Of a DNA stretch of 64,000 nucleotides, positions 26,275 to 39,213 are shown one piece after another. Position numbers and translations under genes: made by a program. How positions within the stretch are numbered: position 1 is the stretch's first letter; the number at the start of each line of letters is the position of its first letter. The notes beneath the pieces were generated by a model. The model was given only the letters and a program-made list of their open reading frames with translations, was not told where the DNA came from and searched no databases. This DNA is from Cacajao melanocephalus (lineage: Eukaryota; Chordata; Mammalia; Primates; Pitheciidae): the NCBI GenBank assembly GCA_963573385.1, contig CAUYLG010039183.1, positions 1 through 64,000 on the forward strand. The letters run 5' to 3'.

Positions 26275-27245
26275 TATGAGTAGTTACTTTCCTGGGGATT
26301 TTGTTGGAAGAGCAAACATAGATCCTTTAACGGCTTGCAGGTATACAAAGGATCATTTCCTGGAACTTTAGGCTGTGGAATGGAGGGCCTGTGATTTTCT
26401 TCAGGAGGTGTCCAAGGTTTCAGCTGAGTGTAGTGAATCCATGAGTCAATTCCTACCACCTTAACTGCCGTTAGGTAGATAGAAAAACCAAAAATGATCC
26501 TTCCCAAGATGGACCTAGAGAGGGAGAGTCTGAGGGGAGAAACTTAATAAGCACCAAGTCTCCAGGACAGAACAACTCTTTCCCTTTTTCCCTAGGGTGC
26601 CCTTCAGGTGAGGTCCTAAGAGCCTGTTGGTACTTAGCCAAGGAGGTTATATCTTTTATTAGATCTGCTGTTTTCTTGTCTAATACAAGATCATTAGTAA
26701 GAAAGGGCTGTCCATAAAGCATCTCATAGGGGCTCAGTCCTATTTTCTGAGGAGAGTTTCAAGCCCTTAAAAGTACTATTGGTAATAGAGAAGGCTGCAG
26801 GAGGTGGGTTTCCTGTGCCAGTTTATTCAGGTTTCTCTTAAGAATTTCATTCATCTTTTCCACTTTCCCTGAGGACTGAGGCCTCCAAGTGCAGTGGAGA
26901 TGATACTGTATTCCTAATGCTTTGAAAATTCCTTGGGTCACTGCAGCTTTGAAGGCAGGGCGGTTATTGCTTCAAAGACAGTGAAGGAGTCCGAATCTAG
27001 GGATTATTTCATTAATCAAGACTTTTATTACCTCTTGGGCTTTTTCTGTTTTACAAGGGAAAGCCTCAAGCCAGTTTGTGTAGGTATCTACACATACTAA
27101 CAGATACTGATATCCCTAAAACTTAGGCATATGGGTAAAGTCCATTTTCCTGTCCTCACCTGGGTAATGACTGGTTTGCTGTTCCCCAGGAGGAGCTTTC
27201 CAATGTGTCAATAGCACTACAGTTGCACTATTGAAAGGCTGGGCA
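26275..27245 (-). pseudogene. ERV1 pol remnant: integrase core and C-terminal domain
   Basis: Minus-strand translation gives a retroviral integrase from just before the catalytic core to its C-terminus. In order: a PGED-DF motif near 27150; VDTYTNW carrying the first catalytic Asp near 27085; the segment that should carry the second Asp near 26965, where the residue is Asn and a stop lies just before it; then PQSSGKVEKMN with the catalytic Glu near 26870; and a C-terminal region ending TAVKV-GIDSWIHYTQLKPW near 26420. The frame shifts at least once, near 26735. The catalytic change plus the stops make the product dead. Enzyme activity would have been joining viral DNA to the host chromosome. 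Confidence 0.82.
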
Positions 27246-27413
27246 TGGCTTGTGTAGGCAGCTTTTGTTCCAACTGCTCAGCCCAGCCTCGCTGTGTGTG
27301 GCCTGGTGCAGGCACTCCCATATGGCCCCATGCAGGCCCGATTGCCCAGTGTTCCTCCTTAACAAAATTTAAAAGAAGTGATAGGACAGATTACAAGCAA
27401 AAAGGTTCCGATG

Positions 27414-27430
27414 TCCTGGCTGGCTCACCA
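27414..27430 (-). other. Retroviral primer-binding site, tRNA-Arg type
   Basis: The + strand reads tcctggctggctcacca. This is what the 3' end of a tRNA carrying CCA looks like, four bases from the LTR edge. From memory of human tRNA-Arg 3' ends, 16 of 17 bases agree, the exception being a CpG-type C-to-T change. This is the expected position and orientation for a primer-binding site of the minus-strand provirus. Confidence 0.7.
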
Positions 27431-27434
27431 AAGA

Positions 27435-27979
27435 TGTAATGGGTTGGGAGAGGGAGTGAAGGCTTCCTGAAGACACTTTCAATTCCCCTGATCTGATGTG
27501 CCCAGGTCCTTGACCTCTCTTACCCCAATTACTGTTTGAATAAATATCTTGGACCCAAAGAGTTTAGCAAAGAAGTGATTTATTAGGCAGACAGAGAGAG
27601 AAAGAGAAAGAAAAAGAGAGAGCTTCCATGCTGCCATGGGAGGGGATTCAAGGGAGCAATCTGTGTAAGTAAGGAGCAACAGGGTTTTAACTCTGAAGTT
27701 ATTCCTGCCCCATTCATGTTCTCCTCCAATGTTCTTTCAAATTTCTGCTGGAGTGATTGATCTTTGACTCTGATACCAGATTGGCTATTTGGCCCACAAC
27801 AAAGCCCCCTCCTCCCAGGCTTTTTGTGGGCTTTTTGAACAAAGACGCACACCTGGATTTTCCACCCAACCTGCATGTGGGAAAGTCAGACAAAGAACTC
27901 TGGATGGAGGCATAGTGCTAGGAAGTTCCTGCCTTTGAAACCACGCCCCTTGTAGACCCAACAGTCCTACATTACCACA
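27435..27979 (-). mobile_element. 5' LTR of the ERV1 provirus
   Basis: On the minus strand the LTR starts TGTGGTAATG and ends ...CATTACA. A polyadenylation signal AATAAA is at 27579-27584 (seen as TTTATT on +), preceded by a CT-rich tract at about 27588-27622. The same landmarks occur in two other LTRs at 37762-38457 and 52958-53472. A (CA)n run follows at 27974-27988. Confidence 0.85.
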
Positions 27980-28720
27980 CACACACACAAAATTCTCTAA
28001 TAAAATAACCCCAAATAAATGGAAATTTACAAATTGCCTGAAAAGAAATTTAAAATTATAACCTTAAGGAAGCTCAGTGAGATAAAAGAAAATGCAGATA
28101 GACAATTCCATAAAATTGAGAAGGCAGTTTATAATCAAAATGAGAAATTCAACAAAGAGATATATATCATGAAAAAGAACCACAAACAAATCTTGGAGGC
28201 AAATAATGAATGAATAAAAAATACAGGTGAGAATTTCAGTAGTACATGGGATCAATCAGAAGAATTTCTAGACTTGAAGAGAATTTTTGTAAAATAAAGC
28301 AGCAAGAGGTGGGGAAAAGAAGAATAAAAATAATGAAAAAGCCTATATAACTTATGGGACACCATTAAGCAAACAAGTAGTCACCTTATATGGTTGCAAG
28401 GGAGAAGAGATGAAGAAAGGCACAGATAGATTATTTAATAAATAATAGCTGAAAATTTGTCAAGCCTTGAAGAGATATAGATTTCCAGATCTATGAGAGT
28501 TCTCTAAATATATTCAACCCAAATAGGTCTTCTCCAAAGCATATTATAATCAAACTATCCAAAGATAGAGAATTCTGAAAGCAGCAAGAGAAAATTGTCA
28601 GGTCACAAATAAAGAAATCCCCATTAGACTCTCAGAAGGTATCTATGCAGAAATTTTGCAGGCTAGAAAATAAGAAAATGATACATTCAAAATGCTGAAA
28701 AAAAAAAAAGAAAGAAAAAA

Positions 28721-29035
28721 GTGCCAAGCACGGGGGCTAATATCTGCAACACCAGCAGTTTGGGAGGCTGTGGCAGGAGAATTACTGGAACTCAGGATTT
28801 TGATGTCAGCTTGGGAAACATAATGAGACCTCATCTCTACTAAATATAGATATATATAAAAACAATAATCAAGCACAGTGGCACACACCTCTAGTTCCAG
28901 CAACTAGGGAGCCTGAAACAGGAGGATCCCTTGAACTGAGAAGACCAAGGTTACAGTGAGATATAATTGCACCATTGCATTCCAGCCAAGGTGAAAAGTA
29001 AGACCGTGTCTCAAAAAAAAAAAAAAAAAAAAAAA
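28721..29035 (+). mobile_element. Old Alu (AluJ-like) inside the L1
   Basis: A diverged dimeric Alu starts 'gtgccaagcacgggggcta' and ends in a 23-nt A-run. Sequence matching the end of L1 ORF1 resumes afterwards ('acagcaaagctattcttcag'). A-rich flanks hide the TSD. Confidence 0.9.
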
Positions 29036-29381
29036 GTAAAACATAAAAAAAAAGACATTATACACAGCAAAGCTATTCTTCAGAAACGAAACAAAAATAA
29101 AATGTTTTGCAGACAACAAAATGCTGACAAATTGCACCACCACTAGCCAGGCCTTACAAGAAATTCTGAAGAGCGTGATTCAGACAGAAGCAAAAACATA
29201 ATAATAGTTGCCATAAAAACAAGAGAGTATGAAACTCACTGGTAGAGGTGAACACATAATCAAATTCAGGTAACTCCATTACTGAATGGTAGTACATTAA
29301 TCTTCCAGATCTCTACTAGGAAGATTAAACATCAGAGTGGTCAATAATAACTATAATTATAATACATTGTTAAGAAACACA

Positions 29382-29709
29382 TCATTCTCAGCAAACTGAC
29401 AAAAGGACAGAAAACCAAACACCACATGTTTTCACTCATAAGTGGGTATTGAACAATGAGATCACATGGACACAGAAATGGGAGCATCACACACTGGGGC
29501 AAGTAGGGGGTTGGGGGTCTAGGGGAGGGATAGCAGGGGGTGAGGGGATTGGGGAAGGATAACATTAGGAGAAATACCTAAGGTAGATGACGGGATGGAT
29601 GCAGCAAACCACCAAGGCATGTGTATACCCATGTAACAAACCTGCATGTTCTACATATATACCCCAAAACTTAAAGTATAATATAAAACAAACAAACAAA
29701 ACAACAAAA
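29382..29709 (+). mobile_element. Young L1PA 3' end, 5'-truncated, 10-bp TSD
   Basis: Contains the L1PA end: 'tcactcataagtgggtattg', 'gcagcaaaccaccaaggca', 'catgtaacaaacctgcatg' and an A-rich tail with CAAA units. Perfect direct repeats aagaaacaca at 29372-29381 and 29710-29719 bound it. About 0.3 kb long, inserted into the older L1. Confidence 0.95.
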
Positions 29710-29762
29710 AAGAAACACACAATATATGATGATGTAATATAGGCTACAACAAAATAACACAT

Positions 29763-30018
29763 CTTCTTTCTTATATGGGGAAGCTAAACATTGGGTATAC
29801 AATGAAATAAAGAGAGCAGCAGCAATAGGCAGCAGAAACTACTACAGGGAGGATGGAGGGAGGGGGGTAAGAGTTGATAAACTAACTATTGGGTACTATG
29901 CTTACTACCTGGTAACAGAGTAAGTTGTACCCTAAACTTCAGCATCATGCAATATAGCCATGTAACAAACCTACACATATTCTACCTTAATCTAAAAGTT
30001 AAAATTGTTAAAAAATAA
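29763..30018 (+). mobile_element. Second, older L1 3' end nested in the L1
   Basis: 'gaagctaaacattgggtat', 'aactattgggtactatgctt' and 'atgtaacaaacctacacat' mark a different, older L1 3' UTR, followed by an A-rich tail ending near 30018. I could not find a clear TSD. Confidence 0.75.
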
Positions 30019-30311
30019 AAAAAGTTTTGGGGATGGAATAGTCTGCAGTATGTGTATGTGAACAAAGAGTTTTAACATAAATCCCATGGTAACAATAAAT
30101 AAAAAATACAGCAGATAAGAAAGAGCGATAAGTCTGTGTTGAACAGTACAGAAAACCACCAAAACACAAAAATAAGCTATAAGAGAGGAAGAAAGGAACA
30201 AAAAATCTACAAAGCTACAAGTAAATAATTAACAAAATGGCAGAAGTAAGTCCTGATTTTTCAATAATAAGCTTGAATTTAAATGAATTAAATTCTTCAA
30301 TTTAAAGATAT

Positions 30312-30444
30312 GGAGTAGGACATGAATGCCCCACTTTCTATGATGTGCTTTTTTCACTTTGCATGTCTGTACCAAAACAGCTGTGTAATGCATAAATAAA
30401 TATACCTACTGTGTATCCACAAAAATTTTAAAATATATTTTAAA
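30312..30444 (+). mobile_element. Short L1 3'-end insertion with 8-bp TSD
   Basis: A 133-bp insert ends 'aaatatacctactgtgtatc' plus 'cacaaaaattttaaaat', typical of an L1PB/L1MA tail. aaagatat flanks it at 30304-30311 and 30445-30452. Removing it restores continuity of the host L1 ORF2. Confidence 0.8.
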
Positions 30445-31321
30445 AAAGATATTGAGTGCCTGAATCAACAAAATATTGAAAACCAACTATATTCTTCCTA
30501 TAAGAGACTCAATCCACTGTCAGGACACAAATAGACTGAAAGTGAAAGGATGGAAAAAGATATTCAAGATGTTCCATGAAAATGGAAACAAAAGAAGAAT
30601 AGAAATAGCTATGTTTACAATAGAAAAATAGACTTTAAGTAAAAAACTGTGAAAAAAAATAAAAGTTCAGAAAAAGTCATTATATAATTATAAATGGGTT
30701 AATTCAGTTACAGGACATAACAGTTGCAAATATACATGTATCTAACAATACAGCATCCCAACATGTAAGGCAAATATAATTAGATCTAATGGGAGAGATG
30801 GAAAGCAATACAATTACACTTGGAGACTTCAAGGCTTCACTTTTAGCAATGGACAGACCATCCAGATAGAAAATCAACAAATAAATATCAAATTTAAACT
30901 GTACTTTAAAGTACAGTTTTAAAACAAATGTACTTAACAGATATATACAGAGCATTCCAACAGCTACAGAATACACATTCGTCTCAACAATACATGGGAC
31001 AACAATACAATATTATACAATACAAGATAGATTATATAACAGGCCACAAAACAAATCTTAACAAATTTGAAAATCTGGAAATAATACAAAATCTCTTTTC
31101 TCACCACAATGGTATAAAAATAGTAATCAACAACAGGAGAAACTTCAGAAACTTTACAAATACTTGGAAATTAAACAATATACTTATGAATAACCAATGA
31201 TTTAATGAAGGAATTAAAAGAGAAATGTAAAATTATTGAGACAAATGGGAAAGACACATCACAGATTGAAACCTGCAGGACACAGCAAAATCAATTCTAA
31301 AAGGGAAGTTTACAGCTATAT

Positions 31322-31745
31322 TAGCAAAGATATGAAATCAACCTAAGTGCCCATCAATGGATGACTGAATTTTTTAAAATATGGTATAGATACACAATGA
31401 AATGCTTTTCAATCCTAAGAAATAGTAAGATCATATCTTTTGCACCAACATGGATGGAACATACGATGATTATCTTAAGTGAAACAAATCAGTAACCGAA
31501 AGGAAAATATTAAATGTTCTTTCATAAGCTGGAGTAAATAATGTGTACACATGGATGTAGAGAGTAGATTAATGGACAATGGAGTGTCAGAAGTCTGAAA
31601 GAGTTGTCCTGGTGGTGGATACTGGAAAATTACTTAATAGGTACAATGTACATTACTTGGGTGATGGATACATTAAAAAGCCCTCACTTGACAACTCCAC
31701 ACTATGCATGTGTACACCAGAAATTTATACAGATTGAAAAGAAAA
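31322..31745 (+). mobile_element. L1 3' end inserted in ORF2 of the host L1
   Basis: Host ORF2 stops after 'gggaagtttacagctatat' and an L1 3' end starts: 'cctaagtgcccatcaatgg', 'accaacatggatggaacat', 'acttgggtgatggatacatt'. After 'gaaaagaaaacaaaacag', host ORF2 resumes with 'aaggtctcaagtaaacaac'. The TSD was not resolved. Confidence 0.8.
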
Positions 31746-34727
31746 CAAAACAGAAAGGTCTCAAGTAAACAACCAAATGTTGTATCTTAAGGAATTAGAA
31801 AAACAGAAAACAAACTCAACTCCAAATTTACACAAGGAAAAAGATAATAAACATTAGAATCTAATGTATATTATTATGTACTTTAATATAATAAATGCAA
31901 TATTTAACAACCCATAACATCATACTGAATGAGGAAATAAATGAAATAGACTATAAAAACATTACACATAATAAATGAAATGAATAATTTTTTTTAAAAA
32001 AAATAAGCAAAACTGACAAATATTTAGCTAAATTAAGAAAAGAGAAGACTCAAATAAATAAAATCAGATATGAAAAAGGAGGCATTACAAATGATAGCAC
32101 AGATTTATAAAGGATCATAAAAGACTGTTATGAACAATTATATTCCAACAAATTGGATAACTTAGAATGAATGAGTAAATTCCTGGATGCATACAATCTG
32201 CCAAAATTGAACCATGAATAATTAGAAAACTTGAACAAACCAATAATGGTGAGGAAACTAAATCAGTAATAAAAGTCTCCCATCAATGAAGAGTACAAAA
32301 ACTGATGGATTCATTGCCAAACTTTATAAAATGTTAAAAAAAACCCTAATACCAATATTTCTATAATTATCACAAAAAATTAAAGAGGAAGGAATCCTTC
32401 CACACATATTCTGCAAGGCACGCATCGCCCTAATACTAAAACTACACAAAGACACAATATAAAAATGATAATAGAGAGCAATATTCCTGATGAACATAGA
32501 TGCCAATATCCTTAACAAAATATGAGCAAACTGAATTCAATAGCACATTAAAAATATCATTGCCATAATCAAGTGCAATTAATCCCAGGGATGCAGAATG
32601 GTTTAACATTTACAAAGCAATAAATGTTATATATAACATTAACAGAATGAATTACAAAAGTTATACAATTATTTAAATAATCACAGAAAAGGCATTTCAG
32701 AAAATTCAGTATCCCTTTGTAATACAAAACTTTCTCCAAAAGTATGGAAAGAATGGACCTTTAATATAATAAAGGCCACATATGACAACCCATAACTAAC
32801 ATCATACTAAATGAGGAAACCGAAAGCTTTTTTTCTAAGATACCAAACAAGATAAGGATGCCCACTTTTTGACACTTCTATTTAGCATAGAATTGATGTC
32901 CTGGTCAGAACAATTAGGCAAGAGAAAGAAATAAAAGGCATCAAAATTAGAAAGAAAAAACTTAAATTGTTTCTCTTTGCATATGGTATGATTTTATATG
33001 TAGCAAACTTTAAAGACTTCACCAAAAAAACTGTTAGATCTAATAAACAAATTTAGTAAAGTTGCAAGAAACAAAATTAACTTACAAAATTACTAGTGTT
33101 TTCATATGCCAGAAGTGAACTATCTGTAAAAGAAATCAATAAATTAATCCCATTCTCAATAGCAACAAAAATTAAAATATTTAGTAATAAATTTAACCAA
33201 GTAAGTAAAAAAATCTCTACACTCAAAACTATAAAACACTGATAAAAGGAAGTGAGGAAGGTACAAATGAGTGGGAAACTACCTCATTGTCATCTGTTAG
33301 AGAACAATTGTTAAAATGTTCATACCATACTACCCACAGCAATTTACAAATTAAATGCAATGCTCATGAAAATACTAATGACATTCTTCACAGAAATAGA
33401 AAAAAAATCTTAGAATTTGTATGGAACACTTAAAAGGCCCAAACAGCAAAAGCAATCATAAACAAAAAAATTAAAGCTGAAGATATCAACCTACCTGGCT
33501 CCTAAGTATACTTCAAAGCTGTAATAAACAAAACAGCATGGTACTTGCCTAAAAGCAGACACATAGCCCAGTGAAACAGAATAGAGTTACAATATAAATC
33601 CTTGCATTTAAAACTAACTGCTTTTTGACAAAGATGCTGAAAACACATAATGAAGAAAGGATTATCTCTTCTATAAATGATATTAGGAAACAGGATATAC
33701 ATATGCAGAGGAAGGAAGCTAAACTGTGACTCAAGCCATATACAAAAATTAATTCTAAACCAATTCAATAAATGTTTGAATTTCATGTTAGACCTAATTT
33801 AAATGTTAGACCTGAAACTGAAACTACAAGAAGAAATCTTAGGGATAAAAAGATCCATGACATTAGTCTTGGCAAAGATTTTTTTGAAAATGACCTCAAA
33901 AGTCTAGGCAACAAAAGCAAAAACAGAAATGGGATTACCACAGACTAAAAAGTTTTTGCATAGCAAAGGAAACAATAAATGGAGTAAGAAGAAAATCTAT
34001 AGATTTAGAGAAATCATCTAATTATGCTTCTGATAAGGAGTTAATATCCAGAATATACATGGAACTCAAACAACCCATTAACAAGGAAACAGTTAACCAT
34101 ATTATAAAATATGTAAAAAACTCAAATAGGCATTTTTCAAGGAAGACATACAAATGACCAACAGGTATTTGAAAAAAAAAAACAAATAACATCACTAATT
34201 ATTAAAGAAATACAAATGAAACCGTAATGAGACATTACAGTTAGAATGGCTGTTATTAAAAAGACAGAAGAGAACAAGTATCAGGGAGGATGTGGAGAAA
34301 AGAGAGCCCTTATACACTCTTGATGGGAATGTAACTTAGTGCAGCCATAATTTAAAACATTGTGGAATTTCTTCAAAATATTAAAAGTACAATTACCATT
34401 TGATCTAAAAATTCCACTACTGAGCATGTATCCAAAAGAAATGAAATAAATATGTTGAAGAGCTATGTTCATTCTTATGTTATTGCAGGACTATTCACAA
34501 TAGTTAAGTTATGGCATCAACAGAAGTGTCCATGAACAGAGGAATGGAAATAATGTGGTATATATACATAATGGAATACTATTTAGCCATAATGGAATGT
34601 ATTTCTGTCATGTGTGACAATGTGGATCAACATGGAGAATATTATTTTAAGTGAAATAAACTAGGTACAGAAAGAAAAATACCACAAGATCTCTCTTATA
34701 TGTGGAATCTTTAAAAAAGCAGATCTT

Positions 34728-35020
<293 letters not shown>

Positions 35021-35149
35021 TTAATTTCATAGAAGGGCAGAGTAAAATAGTGGTTACCACAGGATGAAGGGGTTAGTGGGGAGTGAGAGAGGTGGATATG
35101 TTTGACTTTGTCCAAACACATATAACTACAGTTATACAGGAGGAAAACA

Positions 35150-35425
35150 AGTTTATAATAGGCAAATATATAGAGACAGAAATAACTAAGTGGCAGCCTA
35201 TGGCTAAGGGGTGGGGAACAGAGGATAGGTGAGGAATAGGGGAGAAATCTGGGAATGACTGCTAATGGTTAAGGAGTTTCTTGGGAGGTGAAAATGTACT
35301 AAAATTGAGTGTGGTGATGTTTGCACAACTCTGTGAACATACTAAAAATCATTAGATTGTACACTCTCAATGAATGAATTGTATGATATGTTAATTCTAT
35401 CCTAACAAAGCAGTTTAAAAATTGA
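35150..35425 (+). mobile_element. Older L1M-type 3' UTR fragment
   Basis: 'gaatgactgctaatggtta', 'gtgatgtttgcacaactctg' and 'actaaaaatcattagattgt' followed by 'acactctcaatgaatgaat' are the signature of mid-age L1M 3' UTRs. It differs from the UTR just before it, so the L1 described above probably inserted next to or into an older L1. Confidence 0.8.
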
Positions 35426-36951
35426 AACAGAAGAAATTAGAATATTTTTAAGCATTTACAATTAACTTTACTGTTAAATCAATAAAGAACTCAGTTTTAT
35501 GTCTAGTTTCTGAAGGATTACATACGTATGTCAATATCTCTCTACATAAGAGTATTTAGTTAAGACATAGTTTGTAGCCTTTTAAATTTATTACAATATA
35601 CATAAACATGTGCATTAGGCTTACAGAATAATCTATAAATTGTCCTATTTTCTATAGATCAAAAAATTAAACTGATATGTAAAAACATCAAATGAGTTTC
35701 TTGCATTTGAATAGTTTAGAGTAAATGTAACACATTTTTATGTATGTTATATTCAGGACATACTTTCTAATTTTAGCTACCAAATAGAAAACTAGATGAA
35801 TAATCCAGTTGTACAAAAAAAATGACAGATATTCTAAGTATTATTTTTTCAGCATATGACATAATTTGCAAAGTATTCCATACTCTGGAATAGTTGAGTA
35901 TATTTAATATTATTTGTGTGTTTCATATGATGCAACTAGGGGCTTGTGCTTATGAAAGCAATCCTGTTTTCATTATTAAGGGTGTCATAAGGACCACATA
36001 TTTAAATGCAGAAAACAGTGCAGCTAAATTCAAAGGCTCATGAGCAATGAAAAACAGCCAGCTGTTCATATATTTCTGGGGCTGGATTAGTTGCTATGTA
36101 TTTCAGTCCTTTACTTTGGGTATACTTTTAAAATGTATTGTGTATGATTTGTATTGAAAATCTTGAGTGCAACATTGATTTCATTCAAGGATTATAGTTC
36201 ATCCAACTTCAAAGTTGTTATCATGGGTATCTAAAATTCTTTGCCAAGTTCTAAGAACCAACTGTATAATCCCAGTTCTGGCACTGCTCCTGTATATTAT
36301 TCAACAACAGAATTGGATAGTGTGGAATATTGGTAAAATAACTAAGTCCTTGCATAAACATCTTTAAATACAATTCAGATTTATCACATATTTAGTCATT
36401 AAAAGCAATCTTCAGTTTTAAGAATTCTTTTCTAATTTGAACTTTCAAACTGTTTAGCCTTAATAAAGTTTCTGCCACTGAAATTACTTACTAATTATTT
36501 TCATAGTAAGTATGTATTAATTAACATGATGCTACATTTTTAAAGTTTCCAAATGTGATCCACATTTGAAAGTGATCTGAAAAAAAAAAAGATTTGATAC
36601 ATTTCTTAATGCAATTTTATTTTTTTAAGGCAAAGAGAAGTTTCTTATTCTCAATAAAATCCAATAATTATATTTTCAATACTTTGCCTAAAGTTTTGGG
36701 GATAAACATTCCCAACTTTTCCAATGATAACAGAAGAAATGATGCTAGGTTAATGACAGGTGCACAATATGGCTGATATAGACATAAAAGCAAAGAAGGA
36801 AGGAGACTTCTGAAATCTGTTACACTGAATTGTCTAAGGGAAATACAAGAGTAGCAAAGGAAGGAGTGAGGGTAGATGATTGCCATATAAGATACCTTTC
36901 AGATTTCAGATGTTGTTTATTTTTCTTTCTTTTTTGTTGTATTTTTATTGG
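35426..36951. other. AT-rich sequence, nothing recognised
   Basis: No element or coding region was identified. Open frames at 36594-36776 (+) and 36668-36886 (-) overlap antisense and look random. Confidence 0.5.
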
Positions 36952-37610
<659 letters not shown>

Positions 37611-37761
37611 ATTAATATATAACATACACATATAGAAAAGTGCATAAATAATAAGCATTGTTTGATAATTTTCATATGGAGCATAACCCATTAATGTAGC
37701 TTACACATTTCAATATGTTTGCTGCCAATTTTAGGAGTTCCATTAGATATATGTATTATTC

Positions 37762-38457
37762 TGTAACCGGGTGGCAGGATGACAGGAGCTCAGCTCCTTC
37801 CCAGTGCTCACCAAAGATGTAACCGGGTCGCCGCACAGGGGCTCAGCTCCCTCCCCGTTCCACAAAAGATGTAACCAGTGTTACATCCAGGTTCTTGGGC
37901 TCACTTGTCCCAGGAATGGGGAAAGGGCCCTGGAGGCAAGGTGAGCTTACCATTCAAGTAAATATTGGATCCAAGAGTTTAGCAGAAAGTGATTTATTAG
38001 GCAGAGAGACAGAGAGAGAAGAGCTCCCCCACTGCTGTGGGAGGGGAATCCGAAGGGGATATTCATATAGGGAGAGAGGGAAAGACAGCTCCCATGTTGC
38101 CATGGGAGGGGATCCAGAGAAGGAGTCTGTACAAGTAAGGAGCAGGGGGATTTTAACCCTGGAGTTACCCATTCATGTTCTCATCAAATGAGAGGAGTTC
38201 TTTCAAACTTCCTCTGAATTGATTGATCTTCGACTCTGATGCTGAATTAGCTGCTAGGTCCGCAATTAGAGCCCCCTCCTCCCAGAGCTTTTTGCAGGCT
38301 TTTTAAACAAAGGAGCTCACCTGGAATTTCTACCTAGCTTGCACAGGAAAGTTAGACTAAGAACTTTATATTCCTGGATGGGTGGGTGGATGGAGGTATT
38401 GCACTGGGTAATTCCTGCCTTTGAAACACAGGCAATTTTCCTTATCACAGTCCCTCA
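37762..38457 (-). mobile_element. ERV1 solo LTR, 4-bp TSD, inside the MaLR LTR
   Basis: It starts TGTAACC and ends CCCTCA on the + strand, with TG...CA ends, and attc lies on both sides (37758-37761 and 38458-38461), the duplication length typical of gammaretroviral integrase. AATAAA is at 37993-37998 on the minus strand. It is homologous to the LTRs at 27435-27979 and 52958-53472 and has the same orientation. Confidence 0.93.
37763..37870 (-). repeat. Tandem repeat at the 3' end of the ERV1 LTR
   Basis: Two units, 37763-37818 (56 bp) and 37819-37870 (52 bp), each start 'gtaaccgggt', contain 'ctcagctcc' and end 'aaaagat' or 'caaagat'. A third partial start, 'gtaacc', follows at 37871. The other family members here lack this duplication. 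Confidence 0.88.
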
Positions 38458-39213
38458 ATTCTGTTCTTGCATTGCTATAAAGAAACACCTGAGACTAGAT
38501 TGTTTACTTAAAAAAAAAAAAGGTTTAAGTGGCTCACAGTCCCACAGGCTTTACAGGAAGCATGAGTCCAGCATTTGCTGGGTTTCTGAGTAGGCCTCAG
38601 GAAACTTACAATAATGGCAGAAGACAAAGGGGAAGCAGGCTCTTCTTACATGGCCAAAGCAGGAGAAAGAGAGAGATGAGAGAAAAGGATGGCTACACAC
38701 TTTTAAACAACCAAACATCATGATAACTGTCACAAGAATAACACTAGAGGGATGGTGCTAAACCATAAGAAACACCCAGGATCCAATCACCTCCTACCAG
38801 GCCCCACCTCTAGCATTGGGGATTACATTTCAACATGAGATTTAGTTTGGGACTCAGATCCAAACCGTATTATTCACCCCCTGTTCTTTCCCAAATCTCA
38901 TGTCTTTCTCATATTTTGAAATGCAATCATGCCTTCTTAATAGTCTCCCAAAATCCTACCTCATTCTGGCATTAACTCGAAAGTTCAGTTAAAATTCTCA
39001 TCTGAGACAAGGCTAGTCCCTTCTGCCTATGAGTCTGTAAAATTAAAAAAAAAAATTAAAAGAGAAGGTAGTTACTTCCAAGATACAAGGGGGTACACAC
39101 ACTGGATAAGTATAATGCTTCCAAAAGAGAAAAATTGGCCAAAAGAGAGAAATTGGCCAAAAGAGAGGGGCTAGAGGACTCATGCAAGTCTGAAACCCAG
39201 TAGTCATTAAATG

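Larger units (their letters stand above)
25187..27979 (-). mobile_element. ERV1 (gammaretrovirus-like) provirus, heavily deleted
   Basis: Reading leftward on the minus strand: 5' LTR (27435-27979), 4-nt spacer, primer-binding site (27414-27430), a short leader, the integrase part of pol (about 26275-27245), a residual env with only transmembrane-subunit pieces (about 25440-26270), a short purine-rich stretch, and a truncated 3' LTR (25187-25390). Gag, protease, reverse transcriptase, RNase H and the surface subunit are absent. The remaining frames contain stops. The 3' LTR keeps only the beginning of U3, and its loss joins the provirus to half a MER2, so a host deletion must span that edge. 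Family placement rests on the integrase and TM features. The named HERV family is not determined. Confidence 0.88.

Noticed and set aside
27414..27430. tRNA-like 3' end considered as a tRNA gene fragment
   Set aside because: Its exact position four bases from an LTR edge explains it as a retroviral primer-binding site. No D-arm or anticodon sequence lies upstream.
28019..28213. 64-codon frame resembling a coiled coil
   Set aside because: It is a fragment of L1 ORF1 in a broken element and not an independent gene.
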